DNA of 64,000 nucleotides from assembly GCF_048544455.1 (NCBI RefSeq), contig NC_133538.1:141729922-141793921 (forward strand), read 5' to 3'. The notes under the pieces were generated by a model. That model saw only the letters and a list, made by a program, of their open reading frames with translations. It was not told where the DNA came from and ran no database searches. The DNA is from Silene latifolia (Eukaryota; Streptophyta; Magnoliopsida; Caryophyllales; Caryophyllaceae). A program made the position numbers and the translations under genes. Of this stretch, positions 1 to 12,452 are shown one piece after another. Within the stretch, counting starts at the first letter, position 1. Every line of letters begins with the position of its first letter.

Positions 1-1148
1 TGTATAAGGTCATAAGATCGGCCGACTCTATTATGCCCTTTAGATCGATTCTAACATGCGGTCGCTATAATTAGATACAATCTATTTGATTATCGCAGCC
101 TATATTAATTCTAACCCGGTCGGTGAAAGGATTAATTCACTACACTAATTAACAACTCAGGCCTAAGTTAATTAAGTAGAATAAGAACAATAATCAAACG
201 ACAACTTATATGATTTCCCTAGCAATTAATCAATTTTCCCCTTTTAATTAACCTAGATCCCCTTCATCCTAGATGAGGAAATTAGCTACGCATAATAGAA
301 AGAATAACAATAATAGTAATGGAAAACATGATGAACAATAATAAAGATAAACAAGTAATTGAAATAATAATTGAAGAAAGATTAGAACAATACCGTAATT
401 AAAGGCAATAGATCCGAACAATAATTAAACTAAACTAAGTATTTGAGAGAGTTTTCTAAGGTAGCTATACTACACCTATGTAAAATAAAGCATAATATAA
501 CCTAGAGTACGAGTTTTGGTATTTATAGTAGTCATAACCGACTTAAGGAAATTTGCGGAATATTGCGGAAACTAGTGGTTCCTCGATCGAGCCAAGGTGC
601 ACTCGATCGAGGCACCAATTCCCAGATACCCCAACTCTCGACATTTCAAAGTTTATTGATTAGGTTGGTTCTTCGATCGAGTCGAGAGGTGACTCGATCG
701 AGCATGAAGTTCCTCGATCGAGCCAAAGCTGACTCGATCGAGGCACCAATTTCCTGCTTCGCACACTGAACTTCAAACGGCCGCCATTTCTTCGTTACTT
801 GTCAGAAATAAGCGATTTTTGCGGCGTTGGAAAGCTAAGAAGATAAGCTTTCACCCCAATTGGAATCCCTTGAAAATCGTTTGTAGAACTCGAGATATGG
901 CTCTTCAAAGTAGGCACTTGTAATAAGAAGCTCTTTTCTTCGTGTTTTCTTCTTAACTTCTCTTCCTTCATTCTTATGGATTCTCGTGCCATGCTTCGTG
1001 TATCTCTTCATGCTCACTCCGTTATGCCCATTTCATTCCTTTACTCCTCAAATGCATCATTCCTGCATTAAACATCAAAAGGCGGAAGTATCAACATTCT
1101 AACATAAAAGGCATGTAAATGATATAAACTAGCACGAAAACCGTATCA
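1..1148 (-). mobile_element. Ty3/gypsy-type LTR, cut by the window edge
   Basis: Read on the minus strand, the LTR would start with TGATACGG at 1148 and run left past base 1. A TATA-like TATTTATAG (plus strand 519-527) sits where a U3/R boundary is expected, and upstream of it lies a GC-rich block of CTCGATCGAG repeats. The sequence just right of 1148 is not a polypurine tract when read on the minus strand, so this looks like a 5' LTR or solo LTR, not a 3' LTR. No coding sequence is visible. The style resembles long Athila/Tat LTRs, but no lineage can be assigned without the internal region. It is a fossil; its age cannot be judged from one end. Confidence 0.55.
582..742. repeat. Six phased CTCGATCGAG palindromes
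   Basis: The 10-bp palindrome CTCGATCGAG, or TTCGATCGAG in one copy, occurs at 582, 602, 672, 693, 713 and 733. Spacings are 20, 70, 21, 20 and 20 bp, about two helical turns. The array lies in the U3-like part of the minus-strand LTR, upstream of its TATA-like box. Confidence 0.85.
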
Positions 1149-1777
1149 AAAGTAATTAAGGGGAGGCATAAATATGTATATAATTATGACTCATCAGTGA
1201 GATATAACTGATAGTTATCTTTGATGCTTTCAAACTGTAATAAGTAAAATAAATGTCTTATTGAGTGTTTTTATTTTGAAATCTATGGTTGAATTTGTAC
1301 GAGATTTGGAGATATTTACCAATAATTAATTTATTTCTGTGAATGTTTTGGAAGGAGCGGGGATTAAACGTAGTTCAGTAGTTGGTCGACCATAATAGTG
1401 AGGTTGGCGATTTATATATTAGGTATCTCCAGATGTACGGTTTTTTTAAACTTTTAAAGGCTCACCAGATCTGAAAGTCACAATTTTCATCTTTTCGAGT
1501 TTCCCTTAAACTATTACCTGTTCGCCTTCGCTGAGATTTTTTGCCCCCAGTTCAATTCTTGGCTCCGACACTAATGGGATGAGTGATCTTTACACACTTA
1601 TCAAGATAGTTTGGAATTCCTTGTTTTTTTTTGTTACATCACTTATCATGCAACAATTCACGTCTTATTTATCTAAGTGGCGTAGAAGTTGCGTTTATAT
1701 ATGATGCTAGATATCTAAACAGAAAAAAAATAGATTACTTACAACTTATAGCTTTGGCATAATTGAAATTTGTTGTA
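1149..1777. other. Spacer without recognisable gene
   Basis: AT-rich sequence between the gypsy LTR and the Retand insertion. Weak Pol III-like words occur (TAGTTCAGTAGTTGG near 1373, GTTCAATTC near 1550), but they lie about 180 bp apart, too far for a tRNA or normal SINE head. No gene is supported. Confidence 0.5.
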
Positions 1778-1782
1778 CCTGG

Positions 1783-2456
1783 TGTTAGGACCAATTTAGC
1801 CTGGTCTGATTGTAACCTAGCCTGGCCTTATTAGGCTGATTGGGGCAACCAGAGTCCGGGCAAGTATAGTTATTATTTGACAGGAGAAGAACACCAGAGG
1901 ATAAATAAGCTGTTAAGGTCCAGGAAGAAAAGCTTGATAATGATATTAAGATAGCTTGATGGAACTCTCCAGCAAGACGGTTGATCAGCAAGCAAGTAAG
2001 AAGTTATACACATGTCCTATCATCACGGAAGACCAAGTCCAACTCTAAGACTAGTATATTTCCACGTACCAGATCGTGCAAAGGAATATAAGCCAAAGTT
2101 TGTTGAAGAAGACTGGGTCAAGCGGATAAATAGGAAATGTGCCCTATTTTCTAGCTAACAACTGAAAACGGTCAAGAAGAACGTTGGGTGGCATCCAACG
2201 TTAATTTTTGAAGAGTATAAATAGCACTATTAAACATTTGTAAAGGATATAGGGTTTTTTTCTCATTATTCTCTACTGAATACTCATACTTACATACAAG
2301 ATTTGTAATCGGCTTATCAAAGGAATACAATAACACTATCTATATTTAATCTCCATCTATAATTCTTCTATAATTTTATCCCTAATTTACAGAACTAGAT
2401 ACCCTTTTTTCACAATAATTAGGCCTGATCCCTTCAGGGAGAATCCTGCTAAAACA
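1783..2456 (+). repeat. 5' LTR of the Retand-type element
   Basis: 674 bp, starting TGTTAGGACC and ending CTAAAACA. TATAAATAG lies at 2216-2224. Its partner starts at 11069 and is interrupted by the CACTA insertion. Confidence 0.93.
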
Positions 2457-2458
2457 AT

Positions 2459-2476
2459 TGGCGCCCACCGTGGGGC
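2459..2476 (+). other. Primer-binding site
   Basis: TGGCGCCCACCGTGGGGC starts two bases after the 5' LTR. It is a tRNA 3'-end complement of the kind common in Tat-lineage gypsy elements. Confidence 0.8.
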
Positions 2477-2541
2477 ATCTAGTTCATTAATCAAAAAAAA
2501 AATTACTTTTTTCATTCTTCATTTAATATTCACATACAAAA

Positions 2542-4540
2542 ATGGTAGAACTCACCCCAGAACAACAATTGGCGGCTACCTTGGCTAAGATTAAAGACTT
2601 GGAGACAATTCAAGAAAAGGCAGCCCAAGCAGAAGCTGAAATCAGTAGACTGAAGGAATCTGAGTCTAACCTGAAAAAGAAATTGGAAAATCAGGCTTCA
2701 GGCTCTAGGACCAGATTCGAACCAGGAACCCCATTCTCATCCATTATCAAAAATATTGACTTTTCCAATTTTGGAACTCCGGAGAAGGATACCTCATCCG
2801 GCACCCAAATCATCCCCAATGATGAAACAAACAAAACTGAAGCAGCAATAATGATGGCTATGCTTCAGGAAATTCAAAAACTCCACAACAAAATATAAAA
2901 TATACCTGGAGTACCAGACCCTGTGGCTAAAGTAGAAGTTGACAGCTTCGCTGACTCACCCTTTGCAGATGAAATTGCAAAAATTGATCTCCCCAAGAAA
3001 TTTACCGTCCCGTCCATGAGAACCTATGATGGGACATCTGATTCACAAAATCACGTTGCCATATTCAAACAAAAGATGTTAGCCGCCTCAATACCCAGTG
3101 AACTCAGGCAGGTCTGCATGTGTAAAGGCTTTGGTACAACCCTGACCGGAGCAGCATTACAATGGTTCATCAATCTCCCAAATGGAAGTATCAAGAATTT
3201 TGCAGAATTGGTCAATGCCTTCAATCAACAATTCGCAAGCAGCAGAGACATGGCCAAGAGACCCAGTAACCTGTTCAGGGTAAAGCAACTTCCTGAAGAA
3301 TCTCTCAAATAATTCCTGGCAAGATTTGTCAAAGAGAAGGTAACGATTCCCAGGTGTGATGAAAAGACAGCAGTAGAAGCCTTCAGGCAAGGAGTCCTGC
3401 TTGACAGTGACATCTATGCAGACTTAACCAAAAAAGCCTGCCCAACCTTTGCCACTGTTCAATCCATCGCCTTAGAACATGTCAGATTGGAGGAAGATCT
3501 CAACTTCAGAACAAATTCGTCCGGAGGAAAGCAAGGCTATGGACACACTAATAGGAAAAGCTCCTACCAGAAAGGAGGCAACCCCAGATCAACACCCTAT
3601 TCCAGGCCTGAACGATCTGAAGTCAACATGGCACAAGAACACAAAGGTAACCTTTCTAGCATACCAACTATTCCTGAATATAACTTCTCTATAAATACTG
3701 TAGGATTAATCAAACGCCTAGAGAGCTTGGGGGACACGGTCTGATGGCCCAAAAAATCCGACAACCCCAGGAAAGATCCAACGAGATGGTGTGACTTCCA
3801 CCAGGACATCGGGCACACCACAGAAGAATGCATCCAACTCAGGAAACAAGTAGCATACCTCCTAAAGAAAGGTTATCTGAAGGACTTAATCTAGAAGCCA
3901 AAGAACAAAGATGAAGGACAAAACAAGAGAGATTCAGGGAACGGCAAAGATCCTCCTCCTCCCCCCCCATCTATGAAGTCAAGTTCATAAATGGAGGATC
4001 AGAAATCTGTGGTCTAACCAGCTCATTTTACGCCAAAAGAATATCCGGGAGTCTAGACTTGACCCCCTCTTAGATCTAAGTCATTGCCTGCTATTACTTT
4101 TGATGACTCAGACTTGCGGGGAATATCAGATCTACACCATGACAGCTTGGTAATTACCATGCAAATTGGCACAACTAAGGTATCAAGAATCCGATGACGG
4201 GGCGATTCAATCAATTTGGTAATGCTTGACGTCCTCAAAGCTATGAAGATAGATGAAGAGAAGATCATCAAGAAATCCAGCGTCCTGGTTGGGTTCAGCG
4301 GAGAAACAAAGAACACCCTGGGAGAAATTAACCTGCCAACCTATGTGGAAGGCGTGGCTTCATATGAAAGATTCATGGTAATGGATTGCCTATCCTCATA
4401 TAACGTAATCCTGGGCAGACCATGGATCCACAACGTTAAAGCAATCCCATCAACATACCATCAATGTGTGAAAATACCAACCGAATGGGGGATAACCACC
4501 ATCAGGGGAGAACAAAGGACGGCTCAGGAATGCTACACCT
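2542..4540 (+). pseudogene. gag and protease region (Retand-type), fossil
   Basis: Begins with an ATG 66 bp after the primer-binding site. The N-terminal part is a Lys/Glu-rich coiled coil. It is followed by a Retrotrans_gag domain, recognisable from the YDGTSD and FNQQFASSRD stretches and an ALQWF core (about 2990-3310). A low-complexity linker follows. An aspartic-protease-like region lies around 4060-4540, recognised mainly by the conserved VILGRPWIH segment near 4405. In the family this polyprotein makes the virus-like particle and processes itself. Coding is broken, with several breaks across the span. It lies directly upstream of the RT region in the usual gypsy order. Confidence 0.8.
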
Positions 4541-4626
4541 AGGCTTTGAAACCCTCAAAGTCAGGTAAGTCCCTTGCATAGCAATTAAAGTCACCTGTCA
4601 GGAAAGAATATATTGCACAATCACAG

Positions 4627-7600
4627 ATGAAAACAGGAGAGGTCATTCTGGACCCAGAATTCCCTGACAGGAAGGTACTTGTAGGGTCATATGCACCAGA
4701 CTCGGTTAGACCCAATCTGGTCAGCTTTCTCAAAACTAAAATGTCCTGTTTTGCTTGGTCACATTTTGATATGACTGGAATAGATGCTGATATTATAACC
4801 CATAAGTTAAATATTGACAAATCCTTTAAGCTTGTATAGCAAAAAAGAAGAAAATTTGCTGCAGAGAGGCATAAAATCATCAACCAAGAAGTTGACAAAC
4901 TATTGGACATGGGAATGATCAGGGAAGTAATGTACCCTGACTGGCTTGCAAATGTAGTAGACGTCCAAAAGAAAAACGGGAAATGGAGAGTCTGTGTAGA
5001 CTACACCGACCTAAACAAGGCCTGCCCCAAAGATCCATTTCCCCTGCCACACATCGATGCAATGGTGGATGCCACTGCAGGCCACGAGATGTTAACATTC
5101 ATGGATGCCTCCAGTGGATTCAACAAAATAAAGATGCACCCTGCAGATCAGGAAAGTACAGCTTTCATCACTAAAAGAGGAAATATCTTTGTTATCTTTG
5201 CTATGCCCTTTGGATTAAAGAATGCAGGTGCAACCTATCAAAGGTTAGTCAACATGATGTTCAAAGATCAAATAGGAGATACCATGGAAGTCTACATAGA
5301 CGACATGGTAGTCAAGTCAAAAAAGGCAGAAGACCACGTCAAAGACCTGGAAGTAGCCTTCCAAATACAGGAGAAATTCAATATGAAGCTCAATCCACAA
5401 AAGTGCCATTTTGGAGTCTCAGTAGGCAAATTCTTGGGCTATATGGTGACAAAAAGAGGGATAAAAGCCAGCCCTGAACATATCAAAGCCATCCTGGAGT
5501 TAGAACCACCAAAGACAGTCAAAGACATACAAAAGCTGACAGGAAGGATAGCAGCCCTGAACAGATTCATCTCAAGATCATCAGGAAGGTGCAAGTCATT
5601 CTATAATCTGGCAAGGAAAAACAAGGACTTTCAATGGACCCCGATCATCGTGCCTTTGAAGATCTGAAAACATACCTATCCTCTCCTCCCTTCGGCAAAA
5701 CCAGTCAAAGACGAACCCGACAAAGTATACCTGTCAATCACGGAGCGATGTCGGTGCGGTCTGGTCAAAGAAGAGGACGGACAATAACACATCTACTACG
5801 TAAGTAAAAGTCTACTAGATGCAGAGATCAGGTATGGCCTACTTGAAAAATACGTTTTAGCTTTAATTATGAGTTGCACAAAATTAAGACCATACTTTGA
5901 AAGACACCCTATAATAGTCAGAACTAATCTTCCTATCAAGTCTATACTTAGGAAACCAGAATTGTCCGGACGAATGTGCAAATGGTCAGTCCAGCTAAGC
6001 ACATACAACATAACATTTTAACCAAGGACAACAATTAAGTCACAAGCACTAGCAGATTTTGTGGCTGATTTTAGTCCAGCCCTAGAACCCGACCTAATAA
6101 AAGAAGTAAATAGACTGACCAACGAGCAAACAGACCTAGAATGGACCCTATTTGTCGATGGTGCAGCCAACATGAGGGGCACAGGCTTAGGGGTAGTACT
6201 AAAATCGCCACAGGGGGATAAGATAGTACAAAGCTATAAGCTGTGCATTTGAAGCTACCAACAATGAGGCAGAATATGAAGCCCTAATAACTGGATTAAA
6301 GGTATGTATTGACCTTGGTGTAAAAAACCTAAAGGTACGTACTGATTCCCTTCTTATTTCAAATCAAGTAAATGGAATATATACTGCAAAAGACTAAAAA
6401 ATGATGCTTTATTTGGAAGTTGTTCAAAATTTAAAATCAAAATTCCGCAATTTTAATATTGACCAAATTCCCAGGGACTTGAATACCCAGGCCGATGCCT
6501 TATCCGGCCTAGGATCCAACTTCAGTCCTCTTGACTTTGGCAAAATACCCATCGTACATTTATTAGAACCTGCAATAAATAAGCAAGATGAAAGTTTCCC
6601 AATATATGTTGCCAATTCTTGGACAAAACCTTACTACGATTGGCTACAACAGGGAATCCTTCCCCTAAATAAGCAAGATGCCAGGGCACTAAAAATAAAA
6701 GTTGCTTCATATACTATTATTAACAACATGCTTTTTAAGAAATCGCAGGCAGGGCCATACCTCAGATGCCTGGAACCACAAGAAGCTGAACAGATATTAT
6801 CAGAAATCCATGAAGGATACTGTGGAAATCATAAAGGCGGAAGGAGCCTGGCAAGTAAGGTACTCAGAACAAGTTATTATTGGCCCACCTTGAGGGCCGA
6901 TTGCCTGGAATTCAGTTCTAAATGCGAAGCTTGCCAGATTCATGGACCATATATCCATCAGCCATCTGAGGAACTACATTCCATATCCACACCCTGGCCA
7001 TTTATGAGGTGGGGCATGGATATAGTAGGGAAACTACCCCAAGCACCCGGACAAAAAGTTTTCATGCTAGCAATGACTGACTACTTCTCCAAGTGGATAG
7101 AAGCAGATTCATACAGGCAAGTCAAAGAAAAGGATGTCATAGCATTTATCAAACACAACATCATATGTAGATATGGCATCCCCTCTGAAATAGTATGCGA
7201 CAATGGCACGCAATTCGTGGGAAAAAGAACAGCAGCCTTCTGTGCTCAATGGAACATCAACCTAGTAACCTCCACGCCAGGATATCCAAAAGCTAACGGC
7301 TAGGTAGAATCCAGTAACAAAGTAATAATCAGCTGCATAAAGAAGAAGCTAGAAAGAAGGAAAGGCAGATGGGCTGAAGAGCTCCCCTTGGTCCCTCGGG
7401 TTTGTGAGAACCACGCCTAAAACATCCCAGGCCAAACCCTCTACTCCTTGGTCTATGGATGTGAAGCGATAATCCCTGAAGGAGGTCGACATTCCATCAG
7501 CCCGGATGCGGCTGAACACAATAACGAGCAATATACCTCTAATGGAGGACAACCTGGACTTAACGGAAGAGCTAAGAGATGCAGCCAGCATTAGATTGGC

Positions 7601-7910
7601 AGCATATCAGCAAAGAGTTGCAAAAAGCTACAACAAGACCGTCAAAGCTAGAGTATTCAGGGTAGGAGACCTTGTCCTCAGAAAAGTCCTTAAAAACACA
7701 AAAGAGAAGAATGCTGGCAAATTGGTCCCAACCTGGGAAGGTCCCTACCTGATTGACTCAATAGTCGGACAGGGAGCTTATAGATTACACCCTGGACGGC
7801 GAAATGATCCCAAGAGCTTGGAATATTGCACACTTAAAACTATTTCACATATAAAATATACCTCCCAGCCCAGGTATAATTTTCATCTTAACATTTCTTG
7901 CTTGACCTGA
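4627..7910 (+). pseudogene. pol region: RT, RNase H, second RNase H, integrase (fossil)
   Basis: The reverse transcriptase lies at about 4900-5640, with the KNGKWRVCVDY, MPFGLKNAGATYQR and VYIDDMVVKS motifs; YIDD is the catalytic box. A gypsy RNase H region follows at about 5650-6060. A second, archaeal-type RNase H starts near 6120 (TLFVDGAANMRGTGLG), a mark of Tat-lineage elements. Integrase occupies about 6790-7330, with an HHCC-like zinc region (CEACQIHG) and a core with [15 protein letters not shown] and CDNGTQF. The C-terminal part to about 7880 contains the GDLVLRK and WEGPYLI segments. The region is broken by several breaks. Confidence 0.88.
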
Positions 7911-8189
7911 TATGAAACTAAATGTATGATACTTGCCATTATATAAATAAATGCCTTATATAATTTCTTCCATTATGTGCCCAAGTACTTGTCAATATTC
8001 TCATATTTCCTTTTACCAAGTAGAATCTTCAATATTTGTTTTACATACTGCACTTTACTTAAACCAAATCTTAAAGATTGGGGGCCACCCCACTGATATC
8101 CAACTGATACCCAACTTTCGATTTGCAAAAACGAGCCTTAAAATATTGAGCTCAATTTAATATACAAATCTGGAAAACCTTTTCCTGGC

Positions 8190-8540
8190 TTGTATAACAT
8201 AGATGGGTCATAAGCCCTCCAGACAGGCAGAGGACATAAGCCCTCCAGACAGGCAATAACCCCATCCATAACACAATGTACTGGCCAGATCCAGCACAAA
8301 AACTGGCCCGATCCAGTCGAATAACTGGCCAGATCCAGTACACATCCAACACTACAAATGTACCTTATCAAAACACAAAAGGAAACCAACAAAGACCAAA
8401 TATTTATTCATCCAAAATAGCCGGCCTTACCACATACCTAATAATTATCCATTCCAGGAACATCCCCCCTGGATGGGCCAAAATATACCTAATAAATATT
8501 CATTCCAGGAACATCCCCCCTGGATGGGCCAAAACGAAAA
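8190..8540. repeat. Short tandem repeats between integrase and antisense ORFs
   Basis: Three different arrays stand side by side. First, a 25-bp unit containing AAGCCCTCCAGACAGGCA occurs twice (about 8214-8262). Second, ACTGGCCAGATCCAG-like words occur three times (about 8280-8340). Third, a 50-bp unit containing CATCCCCCCTGGATGGGCC occurs twice (about 8449-8533). Tat/Retand elements are known to carry variable tandem repeats in this position. Confidence 0.8.
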
Positions 8541-8849
8541 GGAAAAAAATAAATCTAAGCAGGTTTCGAGCCAGTAACCGACTCACAACCATCCACCATT
8601 TCCTGATCACCAGATTTTTCCTTGGAAGGAGGAGAATCCACTTCTTCTTGTTGACCCATATTGGCCAAATAAGGATCGAGTGTCCAGAGTATGTCTCATC
8701 CGATCCGGATCCCATTAGCTTGGTCATATTTCGGATCCCTCATAGCATCAACCCGTCCTTTCCCAAAGAAATCGAGAAAGCATCAGCAAGCCGCGCCTCC
8801 ACTAGCTCCTTTTCAAAGACCAAGCTCTTCATTTTTCCTCGGTGATCTG

Positions 8850-10670
8850 CATTGCCGCTTCTCGCAGACCACCTCTTCCTTGGGTCTTGACTCTTCCCTT
8901 ATGACCTCCAACTCTTGCTCGACAACCTTCTCGGCGTTTTTGCAGACCACCTCACAAACCAAAGCGACCCTGGATGCCTCTCTAGTGTCCCCAATCGAGA
9001 TTGAAGTACTACCTCATTACCTCTGGATGTGTGCAGCTCACGATAAACTTTATCTAATTTCTCTTCCAAGCTAGAAACCCTAGCCTGGGCATCCCAGAGC
9101 TGACAAGCAGTAGCCAACCCGGCATCCAATCCCTACAAGAAACAAAAGAAAGACAATCAGCCAAATATAAAGCAACACAAAGAACACATAACAATTAAAA
9201 TATCCCTTTACAACTAACCTCCTTAGCTTGAGAAGCAAGTTCAGCAGCCTTTGTCACAAGAGAAGACAAAATAGAAACCACCTTAGTAGAAGACTCAAGG
9301 GTATTAGCAGATAAAATCTGGCCGCTCATACTAGCAGAAAATTCATTTATCTGTGCCCGGGCAGCATCCATATCGTCCATCCTAGCAGACACTTGCCTAA
9401 CACTCCTGATTAGTTGAGCTTGAATAGGCTCTTTCTCTCTCCCTTCCTCTTCGGGAATAACATCTTCCCTCCTCCTTTTGGAAGCCTGAACAACCTCCGG
9501 TGATACTAGCTTGGGTGGATCCTGGGGAGGCTGGACATCAGAAACCAAAATGTTAAGCGTCTTGTCACTCCCACTAGCCTCCTGGCTCTTGGACTGTTCA
9601 GCAATTCTAGCCACCCCAGCCTTTAAATCTTTCTTGATAAAAGCTGGCCAATCTAGCGAGAAGACACGAATACTGAATATATAAAGAATATACATAAATA
9701 TCAGAAGAGAAGCGATAAGAAGACAACAATTGAAATAAAGACATATAGAATACGTACAGGAAAGAGCAGTGGAGCTAGGCTTGCCTTTGGGTACTTTGAC
9801 CACACTCAGCTTGGTCTTCATATACCGGGGCAATAAATCCCTGCCCAGACTAGCAGGCCAAGCCCTCTCTTCTTCAGGAATAGAAAGGAAAGCCTCTATC
9901 CTTGAAACAGCCTCCTCGTCAAGAGGGTCGAAGTTCCAATCAGGAGCTACAAATATTACCAAAAAATGCACAAGTGAAACTTAAATATCCTAATTTCGTT
10001 TAATATAATTTGAAATTAAGAGTACAGGAAACCTACCACTCTCCAAAGGAGGATATCTCAAATAATCAAAGCCTGACCCCAGACTCTCAGTCCGGATAAA
10101 CAGGAAAGTCTTCGCCCAACTTTTATCATCTCCAGAGTCCAGGTTAGTAATTAATGGAGACATTTTGGACTTAATTCTCAAATTAAAACGACCAGTAGAA
10201 GGATTTTTCATATGATATACTGCCTTTATATCATTAATAGTAATTACAATTTTATGCTTGGCACATAAATTTTCAATATAGTGGATAAGTTTCCAAACCA
10301 TTGGCATGATTTGAAAAGGTGATACTTCCATAGCACGAATAGTATCGATCATTAAAGGAGTAAAAGGTAACTTACAACCTGCCTTGAACGCCCATTCATA
10401 AATACAGAACCAACCAGGTGACACCCAATTATCTCTGACTGGACAAGACTCAGGAATCCAAACCTCAGTCGAATCAGGAATTAATTTTTTCTCCTTTAAA
10501 ACCCTATCATAGTTCGTTTTCAATAAGTTTTCTTCAGGGAAATAAGGATCCAGAGATTGAAGAGCAGAAAAAGTGGAATCCTGATATTTAAAAGCTATAG
10601 CACGAGCAGGAGGATCAATTTCAACCACCTCCTCCTCATGGACATCTTTGGGTTCAGGCTCGTTGACTTT
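8850..10670 (-). pseudogene. Antisense extra ORF blocks of the Retand-type element
   Basis: Several coding blocks lie on the strand opposite to gag-pol, between integrase and the 3' LTR. The upstream block (about 9990-10660) gives more than 200 residues with a compact, Trp-rich globular look, including WVSPGWFCIYEW. The next blocks (about 9200-9970) include WNFDPLDEEAVSRIEAFL and a Gln/Ser/Glu-rich stretch with predicted helices. The last (about 8900-9130) is a short coiled coil. The gaps between blocks are short and have intron-like GT and AG ends. Such antisense ORFs are known in Retand-type elements, but their function is unknown. I see no similarity to a named enzyme. Confidence 0.6.
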
Positions 10671-11068
10671 TACGGGAAGCAGGACGCTTTTTGGCTCCCA
10701 TATCCTTTGTTGTTTTGGTTATCGTGATGAATTTTATTTAATGAGAAATTATAAATCAGCAAACTAGAGTTCCTGGGAAATAGGGGAGAATTTTAAAGAT
10801 GATTTAGCAAGAAAAGTGGAAGAAATTTGGTGAAAAACAAACTCATCACAAATACCGTATTTATAGAGGGGGAGCAACGGTGCAAAAACCCTAGAAAACG
10901 CAAAAATGTCAGCATGACATCATACAGTTAGCCGTTGCAGTGTTTAACGGTCACTAGAAGTCTAAGAGTCCTTGAATAAATCTGATTCTTTTTATTTTTT
11001 TAGCCCGGTAAATTGACATCTCACCCCGGCGATCCGATCCAAAGACGGGTAAAATGTCAAGGGGCAAT

Positions 11069-11604
11069 TGTTAGGACCAATTTAGCCTGGTCTGATTGTA
11101 ACCTAGCCTGGCCTTATTAGGATGATTGGGGCAACCAGAGTCCGGGCAAGTATAGTTATTATTTGACATGAGAAGAACACCAGAGGATAAATAAGCTGTT
11201 AAGGTCCAGGAAGAAAAGCCTGATAATGATATTAAGATAGATTGATGGAACTCTCCAGCAAGACGGCTGATCAGCAAGCAAGCAAGACAGTTATACACCT
11301 GCCCTATCATCACGGAAGACCAGGTCCAACTCTAAGAATAGTATATTTCCACGTACTAGATCGTGCAAAGGAATATAAGACAAAGTTTGTTGAAGAAGAC
11401 TGCGTCAAGCGGATAAATAGGAAATGTGCCCTATTTTCTAGCTAACAACTGAAAACGGTCAAGAAGAACGTTGGGTGGCATCCAACGTTAATTTTTGAAG
11501 AGTATAAATAGCACTATTAAACATTTGTAAAGGATATAGGTTTTTTTTCTCATTATTCTCTACTGAATACTCATACTTACATACAAGATTTGTAATCGGC
11601 TTAT
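11069..11604 (+). repeat. 3' LTR of the Retand-type element, left part
   Basis: Begins TGTTAGGACC directly after a polypurine tract (AAGGGGCAA, about 11059-11067) and matches the 5' LTR up to the CACTA insertion point. The two halves add up to one LTR plus a 3-bp duplication. Confidence 0.92.
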
Positions 11605-11800
11605 CACTACTACAGAATTCATCAAGGACATCAGTGGATGGACATCGGATTTTTGAAAAAACAGATGTAATAAGTTTGCACATCGGATTTTTATAAAAGT
11701 CTGATGTAATTATATTATATGGACATCGGTTGTTATTTTCAACCCATGTCCATTATAATGGACATCGGATTAAATTACAACCCATGTCCATATAATCCTC
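11605..11800. repeat. Left terminal and subterminal repeats of CACTA-1
   Basis: After the terminal repeat come four or more units of about 30-40 bp. Each starts with ACATCGG and ends with a near-complement such as CTGATGT or CCCATGTCC (near 11637, 11681, 11722 and 11761). In the family such subterminal motifs are bound by the TNPA-type protein. Confidence 0.85.
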
Positions 11801-12452
11801 AATTTGGGCGCAAAATGAAAACAATTCCCCCGCCCCAAATTATTTTCACTAGCATACTGAGTCAATCTATTATACTTACTCCATATCATTCTTTTTTTTA
11901 GACAAACCCAAACCCAAACCCTTAGCTTACTCATCCCTTTCTTCTCTATCTCATCGTTCATCCCTTAGCTTCTTCACTTCAAAACCCGATCAAAAACCCA
12001 AAATCCTAGCTGCTGCCGCTTCATCGTTCATCCCTTCTTCTCTCATCACCGCGACATCATCCTTCTTCTCTTCACCGGCGATATCATCGGTCTTCGTTCT
12101 CATCACCTCGCGACATCAAACCCTAGCTGCTTTGCCGCTTGCGTTCTTCGCTCTTTATTATTAGGTAATTAATCTTCCCCTATCATTTATATATTTATTC
12201 TCGATCATTTTATGGTTTATTTGAATATTTTCTTGAAATGGTTTTTGATTTGTTTGTAATTTTGATCAAGAATGAATTATAGGGTTATAATTTAATTGAT
12301 AATCTAATTGGGGGTTTATTATTATACATTGCTATTATTGTATTACATGCATTTATATTCCTGGTTTATATATGAATGATACTCGTAGTGATGAACTACG
12401 AAAATAGTAAGCGATTTTAACCCTCTTCCCTATTATTGCATAAATTTGGAGT

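Noticed and set aside
582-742. Regularly spaced repeats as a CRISPR array
   Set aside because: Units are 10-bp palindromes in a plant LTR, with spacers too short and no cas genes.
563-769. 68-residue ORF in the left LTR
   Set aside because: It translates the CTCGATCGAG array and has no domain.
1371-1560. tRNA-like or SINE head in the spacer
   Set aside because: A-like and B-like boxes are about 180 bp apart and no tail is visible.
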